Origin: a virus
Direction: 5' to 3' (one strand)
DNA: 46,293 nt
IMG/VR virus record: IMGVR_UViG_3300029319_000046
Coordinates: 1 to 46,293 of that record
Of this stretch, positions 38,681 through 46,293 are shown in pieces (position 1 is the first letter of the stretch; each line of letters starts with the position of its first letter). The translations under genes and the position numbers were made by a program. The notes below the pieces were generated by a model that worked only from the letters and a program-made list of their open reading frames with translations, was not told the origin of the DNA and searched no databases.

Positions 38681-40557
38681 TAGCGCCTACCATCCTGCTG
38701 CATGTCCACTCTTGGGCTTCCCAGCTTCCATTTAGATCCCAAAGCATTTGACTCTATCCTCATAGCAAAAGATCGACCTCTGGTTCTCGTATGTAGTTGA
38801 TTGGTGAACAACTCGACAGGAGATGATTGCGTTCTAGTGGCTGTGCCGGATGCTGTATTGTCAAAGTTACCGCCGGGGAAGTTCCTAGACTTCAGCGTAA
38901 ATGTGGCCTGCGGTGTGCTGAGATTTGTTGATCCGGTGAATGTTAGGTCAGGTATCACCCTCTTGATGTATGTAAACCTGTCACCATCACCGATATCCAT
39001 GACACCTGACTCAATGAAAGAGTTCATGGATGTGCCGTCATCATCATAGCCAAACTCATGGTTGTACAAATACGATGAGCTTGCCGCTATCGGATAGATT
39101 CTAGTACCCCTGTCGAGCCATGCAGTTCTGTCCAGATTCCCAAAATACCAAATACCGTCTGCGTAGTTATAGATGACATATCGATTGTTATCTGTGCTGT
39201 CTGCGGACGGATAAAACCAAAACACCTCTGCAAACTCTGAGTTTACCCCAGCGTAGACCTTATCTGACTGTTCGATATTGAAGTCGAGAAAAACCTTGTC
39301 TTTTACGGTGCAGGGCAAAGACTCAGTTTGTCCAGCGTATGTGTAGAACGTGTCTATTCCCATCCAGTAGACAACATCTTCTGTAGCAACCGCAGCATTT
39401 GGACCCATGATCGTGATGTTTGAGGCAAGCTGCTGCAAGCCAAAGGTAAACGGCGGACCGATAAACCGCATAGAGTTTAGGGATGTGTCAGTCCAGACCA
39501 GTATCTCACGCTTTGTCTCCACGGCCTGAATAAACCTAGAGCCAGAGCCGAGCCTTAAATCACCGGCTGTGTTTGTGCTTGTCGGGAACCAGTCTATGGG
39601 GTTCTCTTGAGATGAGAAGCGTATCAGGAGCGGGTCTTGTATCCCGTCACCTTGGGTTGCGCTCGAATTGGCACCAAGGCCATCGCACCCAAATGCAATC
39701 ACATGCCTGTCTTGATCAGACACAAGAACCTGTTTGGCTATTTGTGGAACGCTAGTCTTTGTTCCACTTTTTGTAGAAAGCTCAATGGCCCTAGTAGATA
39801 CGTTATTCGTTCTATCCCAATAGTAGAGATTGTCATCTCTGGGATTGATAATCAGATCTTCCCCGAAGTTGTCATGCGACCACAGTCTTATTTGGGTGAT
39901 CGTTGTCAGGCCGTTTGGCTCCGCAGATCCCCAAGCGCCACGGCTCCAAGCGCCCGCTCCCCAGCCTGTGCCGCCGACAACAGTGTCTAGTCCAACATTG
40001 ATCTGATACACCCCAACTGTGCTGCCGCCGCCATTTCCACTATCAGACGAGTTGGCGGTTACACCAAGGGTAACTTCGTAAGAGTTGGCATCCACGATCC
40101 TGATAATCTGATGCTCTGCGTTTAAGACTGCTGCGGTCACATTGCCGCCAAGAGATGCGGCACCAGAGAATGTCACAAAATCACTCTCCACCGCGCCATG
40201 AGACGTATCAGTAACGGTGAGGGTTGCGCTGCCATTTGAGGCAGAAAATGTAACATCACCCGCGCCAGTGGTGAGTCTTATCGGCGTGATATCATTAAAC
40301 GCGCCGCCCTCTTCAATGTAGTATTTCAGATGCGTGCCTATGCCCAGATAGTTTGAGCCATCTAATGCAATCCAGTTATGAAGCGCACGGGCAGAGCCAA
40401 GATATGTATTGCTGCTATACTTTTCCCAGCCGCCTATCTTTTCTGGATATCCAAAGCGAAATCTAATTTTGTCGCAGTCTCTCCAGCCACCCTCATTGGA
40501 GTATGAGGTGATTTCTTGATTTACGCCGGGGCGGAACTGTAGTTTTTGAAGAGGCAC
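38680..40557 (-). CDS. Tail nozzle/hub protein (gp10- or gp12-like)
   Basis: The 625-residue protein has the opening MPLQKLQFRPGVNQEITSYS followed by GWRDCDKIRFRFGYPEKIGGW, then repeated beta-propeller-like segments: LIINPRDDNLYYWDR, ITIMGPNAAVATEDVVYWMG and RYVIYNYADGIWYFG. This is the look of P22 gp10/T7 gp12-class nozzle proteins that close the tail and stabilise packed DNA. The C-terminal portion (TFTLKSRNFPGGNF and RTRGRSFAMRIES) is beta-rich. It lies between fibre genes and lysis genes, as expected. Confidence 0.7.
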   Translation of the reverse strand: MPLQKLQFRPGVNQEITSYSNEGGWRDCDKIRFRFGYPEKIGGWEKYSSNTYLGSARALHNWIALDGSNYLGIGTHLKYYIEEGGAFNDITPIRLTTGAGDVTFSASNGSATLTVTDTSHGAVESDFVTFSGAASLGGNVTAAVLNAEHQIIRIVDANSYEVTLGVTANSSDSGNGGGSTVGVYQINVGLDTVVGGTGWGAGAWSRGAWGSAEPNGLTTITQIRLWSHDNFGEDLIINPRDDNLYYWDRTNNVSTRAIELSTKSGTKTSVPQIAKQVLVSDQDRHVIAFGCDGLGANSSATQGDGIQDPLLIRFSSQENPIDWFPTSTNTAGDLRLGSGSRFIQAVETKREILVWTDTSLNSMRFIGPPFTFGLQQLASNITIMGPNAAVATEDVVYWMGIDTFYTYAGQTESLPCTVKDKVFLDFNIEQSDKVYAGVNSEFAEVFWFYPSADSTDNNRYVIYNYADGIWYFGNLDRTAWLDRGTRIYPIAASSSYLYNHEFGYDDDGTSMNSFIESGVMDIGDGDRFTYIKRVIPDLTFTGSTNLSTPQATFTLKSRNFPGGNFDNTASGTATRTQSSPVELFTNQLHTRTRGRSFAMRIESNALGSKWKLGSPRVDMQQDGRR

Positions 40558-40558
40558 A

Positions 40559-40855
40559 TCACATCTCCAACAATTTATTATTATTCTTTGCGCTCAATGC
40601 GGCTATTGCTTGAGACACTTTGTTCGACTCAACCATCTCGTTTCGGAATGACTCTACTGCTGCGCCGGTTTGCCTTGATTGCTGTGCGTTTTCTATCAAC
40701 AAAACAGGAAGCCATGCCATAGCGCATCCCCACTCCTCTGTGGGCTGTCCATCATTGGGGTTGGTCCCTGCTATTTTCATAAACCATGCACAATCAAACT
40801 GCTTGCAAGGATTGAAGTCGTTTAGGGGGCAGTTTTGCTTCACCTCTAGTTTCAC
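40559..40855 (-). CDS. Cysteine-containing tail-associated protein
   Basis: The protein has 98 residues, with four cysteines at 9, 17, 22 and 44 (NCPLNDFNPCKQFDC and EWGCAMAW), spaced as for a metal or iron-sulfur site. A helix follows (PVLLIENAQQSRQTGAAVES). I know similar proteins from marine podoviruses in the same place. Adjacent to the tail nozzle gene, it is probably a tail component. Metal binding is inference. Confidence 0.6.
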   Translation of the reverse strand: MKLEVKQNCPLNDFNPCKQFDCAWFMKIAGTNPNDGQPTEEWGCAMAWLPVLLIENAQQSRQTGAAVESFRNEMVESNKVSQAIAALSAKNNNKLLEM

Positions 40856-40857
40856 GA

Positions 40858-41877
40858 CTAATCCTTTTGACAGATAATAATATCTACGAACTGCACATCC
40901 AGATTTATGGCGGAGCCAGAAAATGATGACGAAGCAGATCCAGACCAGCCGTGATTGTGAGCCTGACCGCCACCTACGCTCTGCGACCGACCTACCGTTG
41001 CGTCATTGCTGCCGTTCATCATCGAATACTTCTCATCACCCTCACCCAAACCGTTGTTCTGACGAGCGGCTGAATTAGAGTTTCCGAGGTTACTGTTTCC
41101 GAAGGTGCCTGTGGCTGTGTTGTTAGAGAACACTTGGTGTCTGTGGGCTGGCATCTGAGCCGTGGTCAGCGTGTGATTGGCGACTGTACCACTAACACTG
41201 GTGCTGACTGAGCCAGTTGGAGTCTGACTAGCAAATGCCGTTTCAAAGGCCACGGTGCCGCCTGTTCCCACGGTGCCACTGGTAATACGCAATGCTTTGT
41301 CGTTGTGGCTTGTGTCTTTTGTCCATCCAGTAGGGGCGGCGGTTTGGTGAAATATCATTCTTGTGCCGGATGCGAAAACAGCGGTGCTTGCCAGCTTTGC
41401 AGCAGTGACTGCGTTATCTGCGATCTTGGCTGTGGTAATCGCCGAGTCTTCAATAGATGCAGTGTCTACCGTCATCTTTGTAACTTCGGCACCGGAACCT
41501 GCGCCGTCGGCAAAAATCCAAGCAAACGCACCAGCGGCGATAGTGGCATTTCCACCCGACCCCTGTGTGAAGATAGCCGATTGACTTGTGTTGTTATGCA
41601 CAAGATAAACCTTGTCTTGATCATTTGGACTAATCGTAATCGTGTTGGTGCCGGACGGAGAGCCGCCGAGAACAAGCACCTTGTAGTGACCGTCCGCCAT
41701 AGCGCCATCAGAACTAGTCAGTGTGTGCGTTGTGCCAGATAGCGTGATGGCACCGACCCCACTCAAAACGCGGTCAATGATGTCGAAATTCGTGTTAGTG
41801 GTTGTACCCCAAGTGCCTGACTGTTCGCCGGAGCCGGGTTTTTCAATGCCACTGTTGGCTGTGTAGGTGGATGCCAT
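40858..41877 (-). CDS. Tail fibre or tail collar protein
   Basis: The protein has 339 residues. The N-terminus STYTANSGIEKPGSGEQSGT with WGTTTNTNFDIIDRVLSG is a known opening of tail-fibre proteins, followed by beta-rich repeats, a helical linker (DSAITTAKIADNAVTAAKLA) and a C-terminal collar-like region with FHQTAAPTGWTKDTS, LTTAQMPAHRHQVFS and INLDVQFVDIIICQKD, like phage tail collar domains. It probably trimerises and binds the host surface. Confidence 0.75.
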   Translation of the reverse strand: MASTYTANSGIEKPGSGEQSGTWGTTTNTNFDIIDRVLSGVGAITLSGTTHTLTSSDGAMADGHYKVLVLGGSPSGTNTITISPNDQDKVYLVHNNTSQSAIFTQGSGGNATIAAGAFAWIFADGAGSGAEVTKMTVDTASIEDSAITTAKIADNAVTAAKLASTAVFASGTRMIFHQTAAPTGWTKDTSHNDKALRITSGTVGTGGTVAFETAFASQTPTGSVSTSVSGTVANHTLTTAQMPAHRHQVFSNNTATGTFGNSNLGNSNSAARQNNGLGEGDEKYSMMNGSNDATVGRSQSVGGGQAHNHGWSGSASSSFSGSAINLDVQFVDIIICQKD

Positions 41878-42594
41878 TTACTTCACCATCTCTGTCCATG
41901 TTTCAGTTGTACCACCAACCGTGATTTCTGTCCACGAGTCCCCAGTGTGCGTGACCTCTGACCAATTTTCCTGAGTTCCTCCAGCGTCAATAGGCTCCCA
42001 TAGCAACGCACCAAGAGTTGATTGATCAAAGCTGAAGACGATATCGGCATCGCCAGACAGTATTGCGATAGATGCTGTGGTTTGCAGGAACGTGCTGTCC
42101 ATAGACAGGGCTGTTTCGCGTACGCGCGTTGCCAGCGTGGTTTGTATTGTATCGCCGATTTGTGTGGATAGACCCTTAGCGATTAAGTTGCCTGTGCTGG
42201 TTTGCGTAAAGTTGCCTGACTGTTCAGACACACCGGATGCAGTAAAGTTTTGTGTGGTGGTCTGAGTAAAGTTGCCAGACTGCTGCGATACACCAGACGC
42301 TATCAACAGCGCCGTCGAGGTCTGGTCGAACTGCGCGATCATGTCGGCGTCGGTCTGACGTATGCGGTTGGCGGCAGAAGACTGCGTAAATTTAGCGTCA
42401 ATTGTAAAGACGCCGACTGCCGTGCCAGCGGCAAACGCAGAAAACACCGAGTCACCAATCATGTCCAAAGAGGCTGGCGATATGAAGTTCTGCGAGGTGG
42501 TCTGGGTGAAGTTTGCGCTCACGGATTCCGTGCCGAACAACAGGATGCCCTGATCAGCTATCGCTCTTTCCGATATGCCGTGAACGCCGAACAT
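41878..42594 (-). CDS. Repeat-rich tail protein (FTQT repeats)
   Basis: The protein has 238 residues built of roughly 19-residue repeats with the theme SGNFTQTTTQNF, seen at least five times in degraded form (ANFTQTTSQNF, AKFTQSSAANR, AQFDQTSTALL, GNFTQTSTGNL), suggesting a beta-solenoid shaft. The C-terminus has W-T/S-E triplets (NWSEVTHTGDSWTEI, TETWTEMVK). It starts right after the 42594 gene (one-base contact). A fibre shaft or spacer role is inferred. Confidence 0.6.
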   Translation of the reverse strand: MFGVHGISERAIADQGILLFGTESVSANFTQTTSQNFISPASLDMIGDSVFSAFAAGTAVGVFTIDAKFTQSSAANRIRQTDADMIAQFDQTSTALLIASGVSQQSGNFTQTTTQNFTASGVSEQSGNFTQTSTGNLIAKGLSTQIGDTIQTTLATRVRETALSMDSTFLQTTASIAILSGDADIVFSFDQSTLGALLWEPIDAGGTQENWSEVTHTGDSWTEITVGGTTETWTEMVK

Positions 42595-42782
42595 TAATCG
42601 GCGTCCTGTATCGTTAGCTCACCGGCCTCGACAGCCTCCATTATGGCGTCGAAGTGGCGGTTGGATGAGTCAAGTGGCACGAACAATTCAACATCATTAA
42701 CTGTCGCTTTAATAACCCCATTTGCGACTACAGAGCCATCCGGTTTAGGAATATTCACATATTTAGCACTGGTTATATTCAT
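42594..42782 (-). CDS. Small tail-cassette protein
   Basis: The protein has 62 residues, with MNITSAKYVNIPKPDGSVVA followed by VNDVELFVPLD and a helix HFDAIMEAVEAGELT ending IQDAD. It resembles small tail-associated adaptors but no family is certain. It sits between two fibre genes, three bases after the upstream one. Confidence 0.5.
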   Translation of the reverse strand: MNITSAKYVNIPKPDGSVVANGVIKATVNDVELFVPLDSSNRHFDAIMEAVEAGELTIQDAD

Positions 42783-42784
42783 GT

Positions 42785-43822
42785 TTATAACTCCGCATCC
42801 GCTGTAAATTTAAAATCATAAAAGCGTGATGTTCCGGTGACGGTACAATTAGCAGTAAAATCTACTCTATGAGGAGCATTTCCTGCTGCTGATATGGCGT
42901 CAAATCCGTTCCGGTTTTCATCTGATACCGTAACGGTAGGGTTGGCTCTCATTTGTGGAATAAGAACATCTCTAGCATATGCAGTACCACTTTCTGCATA
43001 TCCCTGTTGATGCCTGAATCTGTCTGTTGTGTAGTCTTGAAAATACCTCTGACATCTACGCAACTCATCCGCAAACGACCGATGCTCAAACGGCGTGGCC
43101 TGTTCGCCAAGTTCCATCTGCACTCCACAAATGTACCACTCGTTGTCTGTGCTATCAGCTATGTTGACGTTGTGACCTACGGCTCTATTTGCAGCGACGG
43201 CAGAACCCCAAGTCGTTTGTGCGGTTCCGCTGGTGAGGTTGCTTCCAGCAATCAAAAACCATTGAGGCTGAAGCGACATTGCATTGTCGTTGTCTAAAGC
43301 ACCGCTGGTATCACCGGGGAATGTAAGAGTTTTCTTCTCCCAAGTATTGGCTGAATCAATAGTATAAGTTCGACAGTTATGTCTTGTATTGTCTTGGTCT
43401 CTAAATTCAAAGCCGTATGTTCCGGTTTTGTTGGATTTTACCCAAAAAGAAAATGTAACGCTTTTTGCTCCAGAGGTTCCCTTCGCAAGATTTTGTACGT
43501 TTTGCCCTTCAATGCCTTGACGCAATCGCAAGCTATCACTTGCGCCTATGCTTGTGTCAGCAGAAGTGCAATCTAGTTTCATAGAGAAGCCAAATCCTTG
43601 ACCACTAGGGACATCAGTTGACTGTGAAACAGTCCATGTTCCAAAGTTTGCGCCTATCAGCTTCCACCTATCTAAAGAGGCATACCCCTCACTACTGAAA
43701 CTACTTACACTCGTACCCCGCTGCGCCACCTGCATCGCACCGTTGATAATCAGGTTCCTGCCTGTCAGGCCACCGGCATCTGCCGAACCGGCGAGGTCTG
43801 CAAATTCACGCGCCCTACTCAT
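42785..43822 (-). CDS. Tail fibre with carbohydrate-binding-like domain
   Basis: The protein has 345 residues. It starts MSRAREFADLAGS, with the marine-phage fibre sequence NLIINGAMQVAQRGTSVSS soon after, then a jelly-roll-like beta region (FSFWVKSNKTGTYGFEFRD, ANTWEKKTLTFPGD, WYICGVQMELGEQATPFEHR) similar to carbohydrate-binding modules, and a C-terminal fold with CQRYFQDYTTDRFRH. It probably contacts a surface polysaccharide. The 43826 gene just upstream may help assemble it. Confidence 0.7.
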   Translation of the reverse strand: MSRAREFADLAGSADAGGLTGRNLIINGAMQVAQRGTSVSSFSSEGYASLDRWKLIGANFGTWTVSQSTDVPSGQGFGFSMKLDCTSADTSIGASDSLRLRQGIEGQNVQNLAKGTSGAKSVTFSFWVKSNKTGTYGFEFRDQDNTRHNCRTYTIDSANTWEKKTLTFPGDTSGALDNDNAMSLQPQWFLIAGSNLTSGTAQTTWGSAVAANRAVGHNVNIADSTDNEWYICGVQMELGEQATPFEHRSFADELRRCQRYFQDYTTDRFRHQQGYAESGTAYARDVLIPQMRANPTVTVSDENRNGFDAISAAGNAPHRVDFTANCTVTGTSRFYDFKFTADAEL

Positions 43823-43825
43823 CGC

Positions 43826-44215
43826 TTACTCCGGCTTCGTCGGCCACACTACGTCATCAAGACTGCTGTAGCTTTTGGTTATGTCACGCAACGCCTGACG
43901 GTAGTCCCGCCGTGCCTGTGACATGGTTAAATCCGAAGAGGCCCACCAATCTGTCTCGGCGATACGGCGGTTCCGCTCTTCACGAAGCAACTTCAGCGGC
44001 TCGGCAGCATCAAGATCGGCCTTCTTCGCAGAGACCGTGGTCCACGATACACCCCAGTTGTCAGGGTTGTCGGACTCGATAGCGGTGCCGTTCTCGTCCT
44101 CACCGATGATCCGGCGGAACATGGCGTTGAACTCATCCTCTGTGGTCGGCTCACCACGAAGCACCCACTGTTCGTCAGGAATGAGGGCGGTGATTGCGTC
44201 TGCTACTGTTGCCAT
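43826..44215 (-). CDS. Tail-fibre assembly chaperone-like protein
   Basis: The 129-residue protein ends with EERNRRIAETDWWASSDLT and MSQARRDYRQALRDI, the pattern of phage tail-fibre assembly chaperones (Phage_tail_APC type): R-x-x-x-L/I-A-x-T-D-W/D followed by a helix and W-P. The N-terminal part (DAITALIPDEQWVLRGEPT) fits too. Such proteins fold or cap fibre tips. It lies between fibre genes. Confidence 0.7.
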   Translation of the reverse strand: MATVADAITALIPDEQWVLRGEPTTEDEFNAMFRRIIGEDENGTAIESDNPDNWGVSWTTVSAKKADLDAAEPLKLLREERNRRIAETDWWASSDLTMSQARRDYRQALRDITKSYSSLDDVVWPTKPE

Positions 44216-44218
44216 TAC

Positions 44219-44728
44219 TTATCCTATCAAGAACATACTTGCAAAAGTGTGGTTGTTGCCGTTGTAGGTAACCACATTCCCGCCAGAAGCATTGACTACC
44301 TCAATATAGTCATTAGCGGATAAATCCATAATTTGAGTAACCGACACCGACCGTGCAGCCCCGGCCCCAGATTGCTCCAAGCCGCCATGAGGATTGTTAA
44401 AAGCTCCGTTTTGACGCCATTGAAAACGACGAGCGGTATTGGCGTCATTCACATAAACAGTGAATGAGGCGAAATACAGCCCGGTCACCGGCACAGTAAA
44501 ACGTGTCTCACTTACAAGTGTTATCCCCTTAGAATAAGTCGCCTTATCCGCAGCCAAGGTAAAAGTAACTGGATCAAGATTGGCAAATGTAACATTGCCT
44601 TCGGTCTTGCCTTGAGCAAGGATTGCTGGCACTTCTGGATTAAACACACGACCAGACGAGTCAATCGACAGCGCAGTGTTCCCGTTGGTGGGGTCTTGAA
44701 TTTCGGAGACCTTCAGAATGCTGCTCAT
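44219..44728 (-). CDS. Tail fibre-like protein, C1q-like (paralogue 1)
   Basis: The protein has 169 residues. An N-terminal anchor module MSSILKVSEIQDPTNGNTAL is followed by a beta-sandwich with VPVTGLYFASFTVYV and WRQNGAFNNPHGG and a C-terminal DYIEVVNASGGNVVTYNG that looks C1q-like. Two neighbours share this plan with little sequence identity beyond the anchor. The start ATG overlaps the upstream stop as ATGA. It is probably a small receptor-binding or decoration fibre. Confidence 0.6.
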   Translation of the reverse strand: MSSILKVSEIQDPTNGNTALSIDSSGRVFNPEVPAILAQGKTEGNVTFANLDPVTFTLAADKATYSKGITLVSETRFTVPVTGLYFASFTVYVNDANTARRFQWRQNGAFNNPHGGLEQSGAGAARSVSVTQIMDLSANDYIEVVNASGGNVVTYNGNNHTFASMFLIG

Positions 44729-45213
44729 TGGGCAATCTCCATAGCTGTAAAAGCCCCGCCATAGGTGCTGTCGAACTGATACAAATTAGTACCAGTCAAG
44801 AGCCGACCTTGACATTGATAGGTAACTGATGAGGTTGTGGCAGGAGCATCGACAGTGGTCAGAGTGTAGATTGCGTCGAACTCCGAACTTCCGTGATTTA
44901 CATGCATACCTTCTCTGCTACCTACGGTATTTGCGCCTATATTTTGGCCGTCTCTGATGAGCCTAAAGCCACCTCGATTTTCGGTGTTTTGGTTCCCCTT
45001 CAACCTTGCGTGGAAGGTAAAGGTAACGTGTATCAAGCTATTATTATACTTGGGTGTGATTGCAAGACTTGCCCCATTAGTCCATGACCCGGTGGCAGTA
45101 GCATTCAGTAGGCTCCAGCTAGACAAACGCACGAACTGAACCAAATGCCCCGGAATAGCTACCCCGTTGCCGCTGGTCTTCTCATTGATGGTGTCTACGA
45201 ATAGTGTACTCAC
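44725..45213 (-). CDS. Tail fibre-like protein, C1q-like (paralogue 2)
   Basis: The protein has 162 residues. The anchor MSTLFVDTINEKTSGNGVAI is followed by a beta-rich domain (LIHVTFTFHARLKGNQNTE, GFRLIRDGQNIGANTV) and an end with YGGAFTAMEIAQ. It overlaps both neighbours by four bases, so the three are translationally coupled. Probably one of a set of host-contact proteins. Confidence 0.6.
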   Translation of the reverse strand: MSTLFVDTINEKTSGNGVAIPGHLVQFVRLSSWSLLNATATGSWTNGASLAITPKYNNSLIHVTFTFHARLKGNQNTENRGGFRLIRDGQNIGANTVGSREGMHVNHGSSEFDAIYTLTTVDAPATTSSVTYQCQGRLLTGTNLYQFDSTYGGAFTAMEIAQ

Positions 45214-45755
45214 TCTGCAATCTCCATAATGGTCACATACGAGAAACCACCATTGTCGTTGACACGGGCTGTGTTGGAGCCAAGAAGGCGATTGAAATAC
45301 GGTGTGAAGTACAAAGTGCTTGTATCCGTGTGTGCCGTGTACAGTTCTGAAAGCACGAACCTTCCCATCGAAGCAGAGCTACTGCCGTGATTGGCAGTAC
45401 GAATTACTTCATCAAAAGTGGCACTAGAGACGGCTGTGGCGCTACTGTAATCGGAGTTTGTAGACACATAGAATTTTACACCCATTCGAGTGTTGCCCCC
45501 AACTACCCCGTGAAAATAGAAGTTAAGCTGTAGGTAGCTGTTCGCAGTGACAGGTGTAAAAGCCAGACGGTAGTCGGTATGAATTTCAGCGTATGTAGAG
45601 CTTGTGGTATTGTTGGCACTGCTGCGCGATGCACTTTTTTGTATTTGAATGATGCCGCCAGCCTTCGGTATTACGAAGCCGTTACTCTGGACTTGCAACG
45701 CATCATTCGTGCTGCCCGTCGCTCTAATCTTGTCTACATTCAGGATCGAAGCCAT
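45210..45755 (-). CDS. Tail fibre-like protein, C1q-like (paralogue 3)
   Basis: The protein has 181 residues. The anchor MASILNVDKIRATGSTNDAL plus QVQSNGFVIPKAGGII is followed by a beta-sandwich (SYLQLNFYFHGVVGGNTRMG, MGRFVLSELYTAHTD) and the end GGFSYVTIMEIAE, which matches the end of paralogue 2 (FTAMEIAQ). It lies seven bases after the partial fibre gene at the right edge. Confidence 0.6.
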   Translation of the reverse strand: MASILNVDKIRATGSTNDALQVQSNGFVIPKAGGIIQIQKSASRSSANNTTSSTYAEIHTDYRLAFTPVTANSYLQLNFYFHGVVGGNTRMGVKFYVSTNSDYSSATAVSSATFDEVIRTANHGSSSASMGRFVLSELYTAHTDTSTLYFTPYFNRLLGSNTARVNDNGGFSYVTIMEIAE

Positions 45756-45762
45756 GCGCGCC

Positions 45763-46293
45763 TCACAGGATTGTCAGATTGCCACCGCTGGCAATCGTTA
45801 CTGTTACGCCATCAGCAATCGTTAGCGGCCCGATGCCAAGGGCATTCTTGGTGGCGGCAATGGTGGTGTTCTCGCTGATAGTCTGGTCGCTGGTGCGGAA
45901 CCCTGCCGTGTCCACGATGGTGTTCGTGGTCTGAAAGGACGTTGCGGTAATTTCACCACCAAACGTACCGCCAGACGCCTTCGATACTGTATCAGTTACC
46001 GTGAATGCACGAAAAGCGCGGATTACCAACTCATCATTAGTCGTGGCCCCACTACCGAGTGTGATTGTATCTCCGTTGCTGGCCGTGAAGTCTGAACTGT
46101 CCAGATGCACCCCGTTAAGGTAAACATCAACATCGTCACCACTAAAAGCCAGAATCGCGCCATTTGCATCTGCCCCCGTAAATGCCGTCTGGTTACTGGT
46201 AGCCACATACTTGAATAGCTGCATCGCGTAGCTGGTCGGCTGATCCACAGCGCGGCCAAAGAAACGCACAGTGATTACATCGCCATTGGCGGG
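45763..46293 (-). CDS. Tail fibre protein, partial
   Basis: The frame stays open to the right edge: upstream of the GTG at 46269 it reads PANGDVIT in frame, so the true start is outside the window. The visible 176 residues include MQLFKYVATSNQTAFTGADA, VDVYLNGVHLDSSDFTASNG and LGSGATTNDELVIRAF, a known theme of phage fibre proteins, and the end reads TIADGVTVTIASGGNLTIL. The PANGDVITVRFFG stretch repeats the later ASNGDTITLGSG pattern, so the missing part probably contains more repeats. Confidence 0.7.
   Translation of the reverse strand, partial: PANGDVITVRFFGRAVDQPTSYAMQLFKYVATSNQTAFTGADANGAILAFSGDDVDVYLNGVHLDSSDFTASNGDTITLGSGATTNDELVIRAFRAFTVTDTVSKASGGTFGGEITATSFQTTNTIVDTAGFRTSDQTISENTTIAATKNALGIGPLTIADGVTVTIASGGNLTIL

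Noticed and set aside
1-46293. tRNA genes
   Set aside because: No cloverleaf with a T-loop consensus was noticed on either strand, although a dedicated scan was not possible.

Overview
The window looks like most of the genome of a tailed, short-tailed (podovirus-like) phage. There is a headful-type large terminase, a P22-like portal, a scaffold, a tail nozzle protein, a T4-type lysozyme, a 3TM holin of the alphaproteobacterial/GTA type, and one giant virion-associated polyvalent protein. No host housekeeping genes, rRNA, tRNA, integrase or recognisable lysogeny repressor were seen. A marine alphaproteobacterial host is likely, because of the holin family, the tail-fibre types and the GGGAG-type ribosome binding sites, but this is inference.

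Layout. (1) 1-6653, minus strand: head module, transcribed leftward from an AT-hook protein gene through terL, portal, a 60-aa protein, a GroES-like co-chaperonin, scaffold, a small virion protein and a head protein cut by the window edge. (2) 6654-8982: AT-rich divergent control region, an unrecognised plus-strand gene, a structured G-rich gap beside a separated small terminase gene, then a non-coding stretch with a chain of hairpins. (3) 8983-15964, plus strand: early operon of mostly unrecognised genes around a MoxR-type AAA+ ATPase and a VWA/HExxH partner. (4) 15961-16145: a possible pseudoknotted RNA, a terminator and two palindromes between convergent transcripts. (5) 16173-18430, minus: primase-helicase and a RusA-like resolvase. 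(6) 18497-23339, plus: PD-(D/E)XK nuclease, DUF1071 annealing protein, SSB-like protein, HNH protein, AlpA-like regulator, a possible RAMP-like protein, a 500-bp GG-pentamer array and one more gene. (7) 23376-46293, minus: a 3115-aa polyvalent protein, virion and ejection proteins, GNAT, lysozyme, holin, EF-hand membrane protein, tail nozzle and a tail-fibre cassette running off the right edge.

If the map is circular, the minus-strand genes form one late unit: terminase to head, across the window junction, then fibres, nozzle, lysis, internal proteins and the giant protein. The plus strand holds early replication and takeover genes. No DNA polymerase is visible, so replication probably uses the host polymerase together with the phage primase-helicase and recombination genes, unless a polymerase lies outside the window.

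The most unusual signals are: (a) at least 13 copies of a near-perfect palindrome, consensus AAAAGTTAC-CTG-TAACTTTT, spread over 31 kb, mostly at gene ends; (b) a roughly 500-bp non-coding array with GG recurring about every five bases; (c) directly upstream of it, a protein with two glycine-rich motifs resembling the RAMP/Cas7 superfamily; and (d) a predicted H-type pseudoknot RNA at the end of the early operon.
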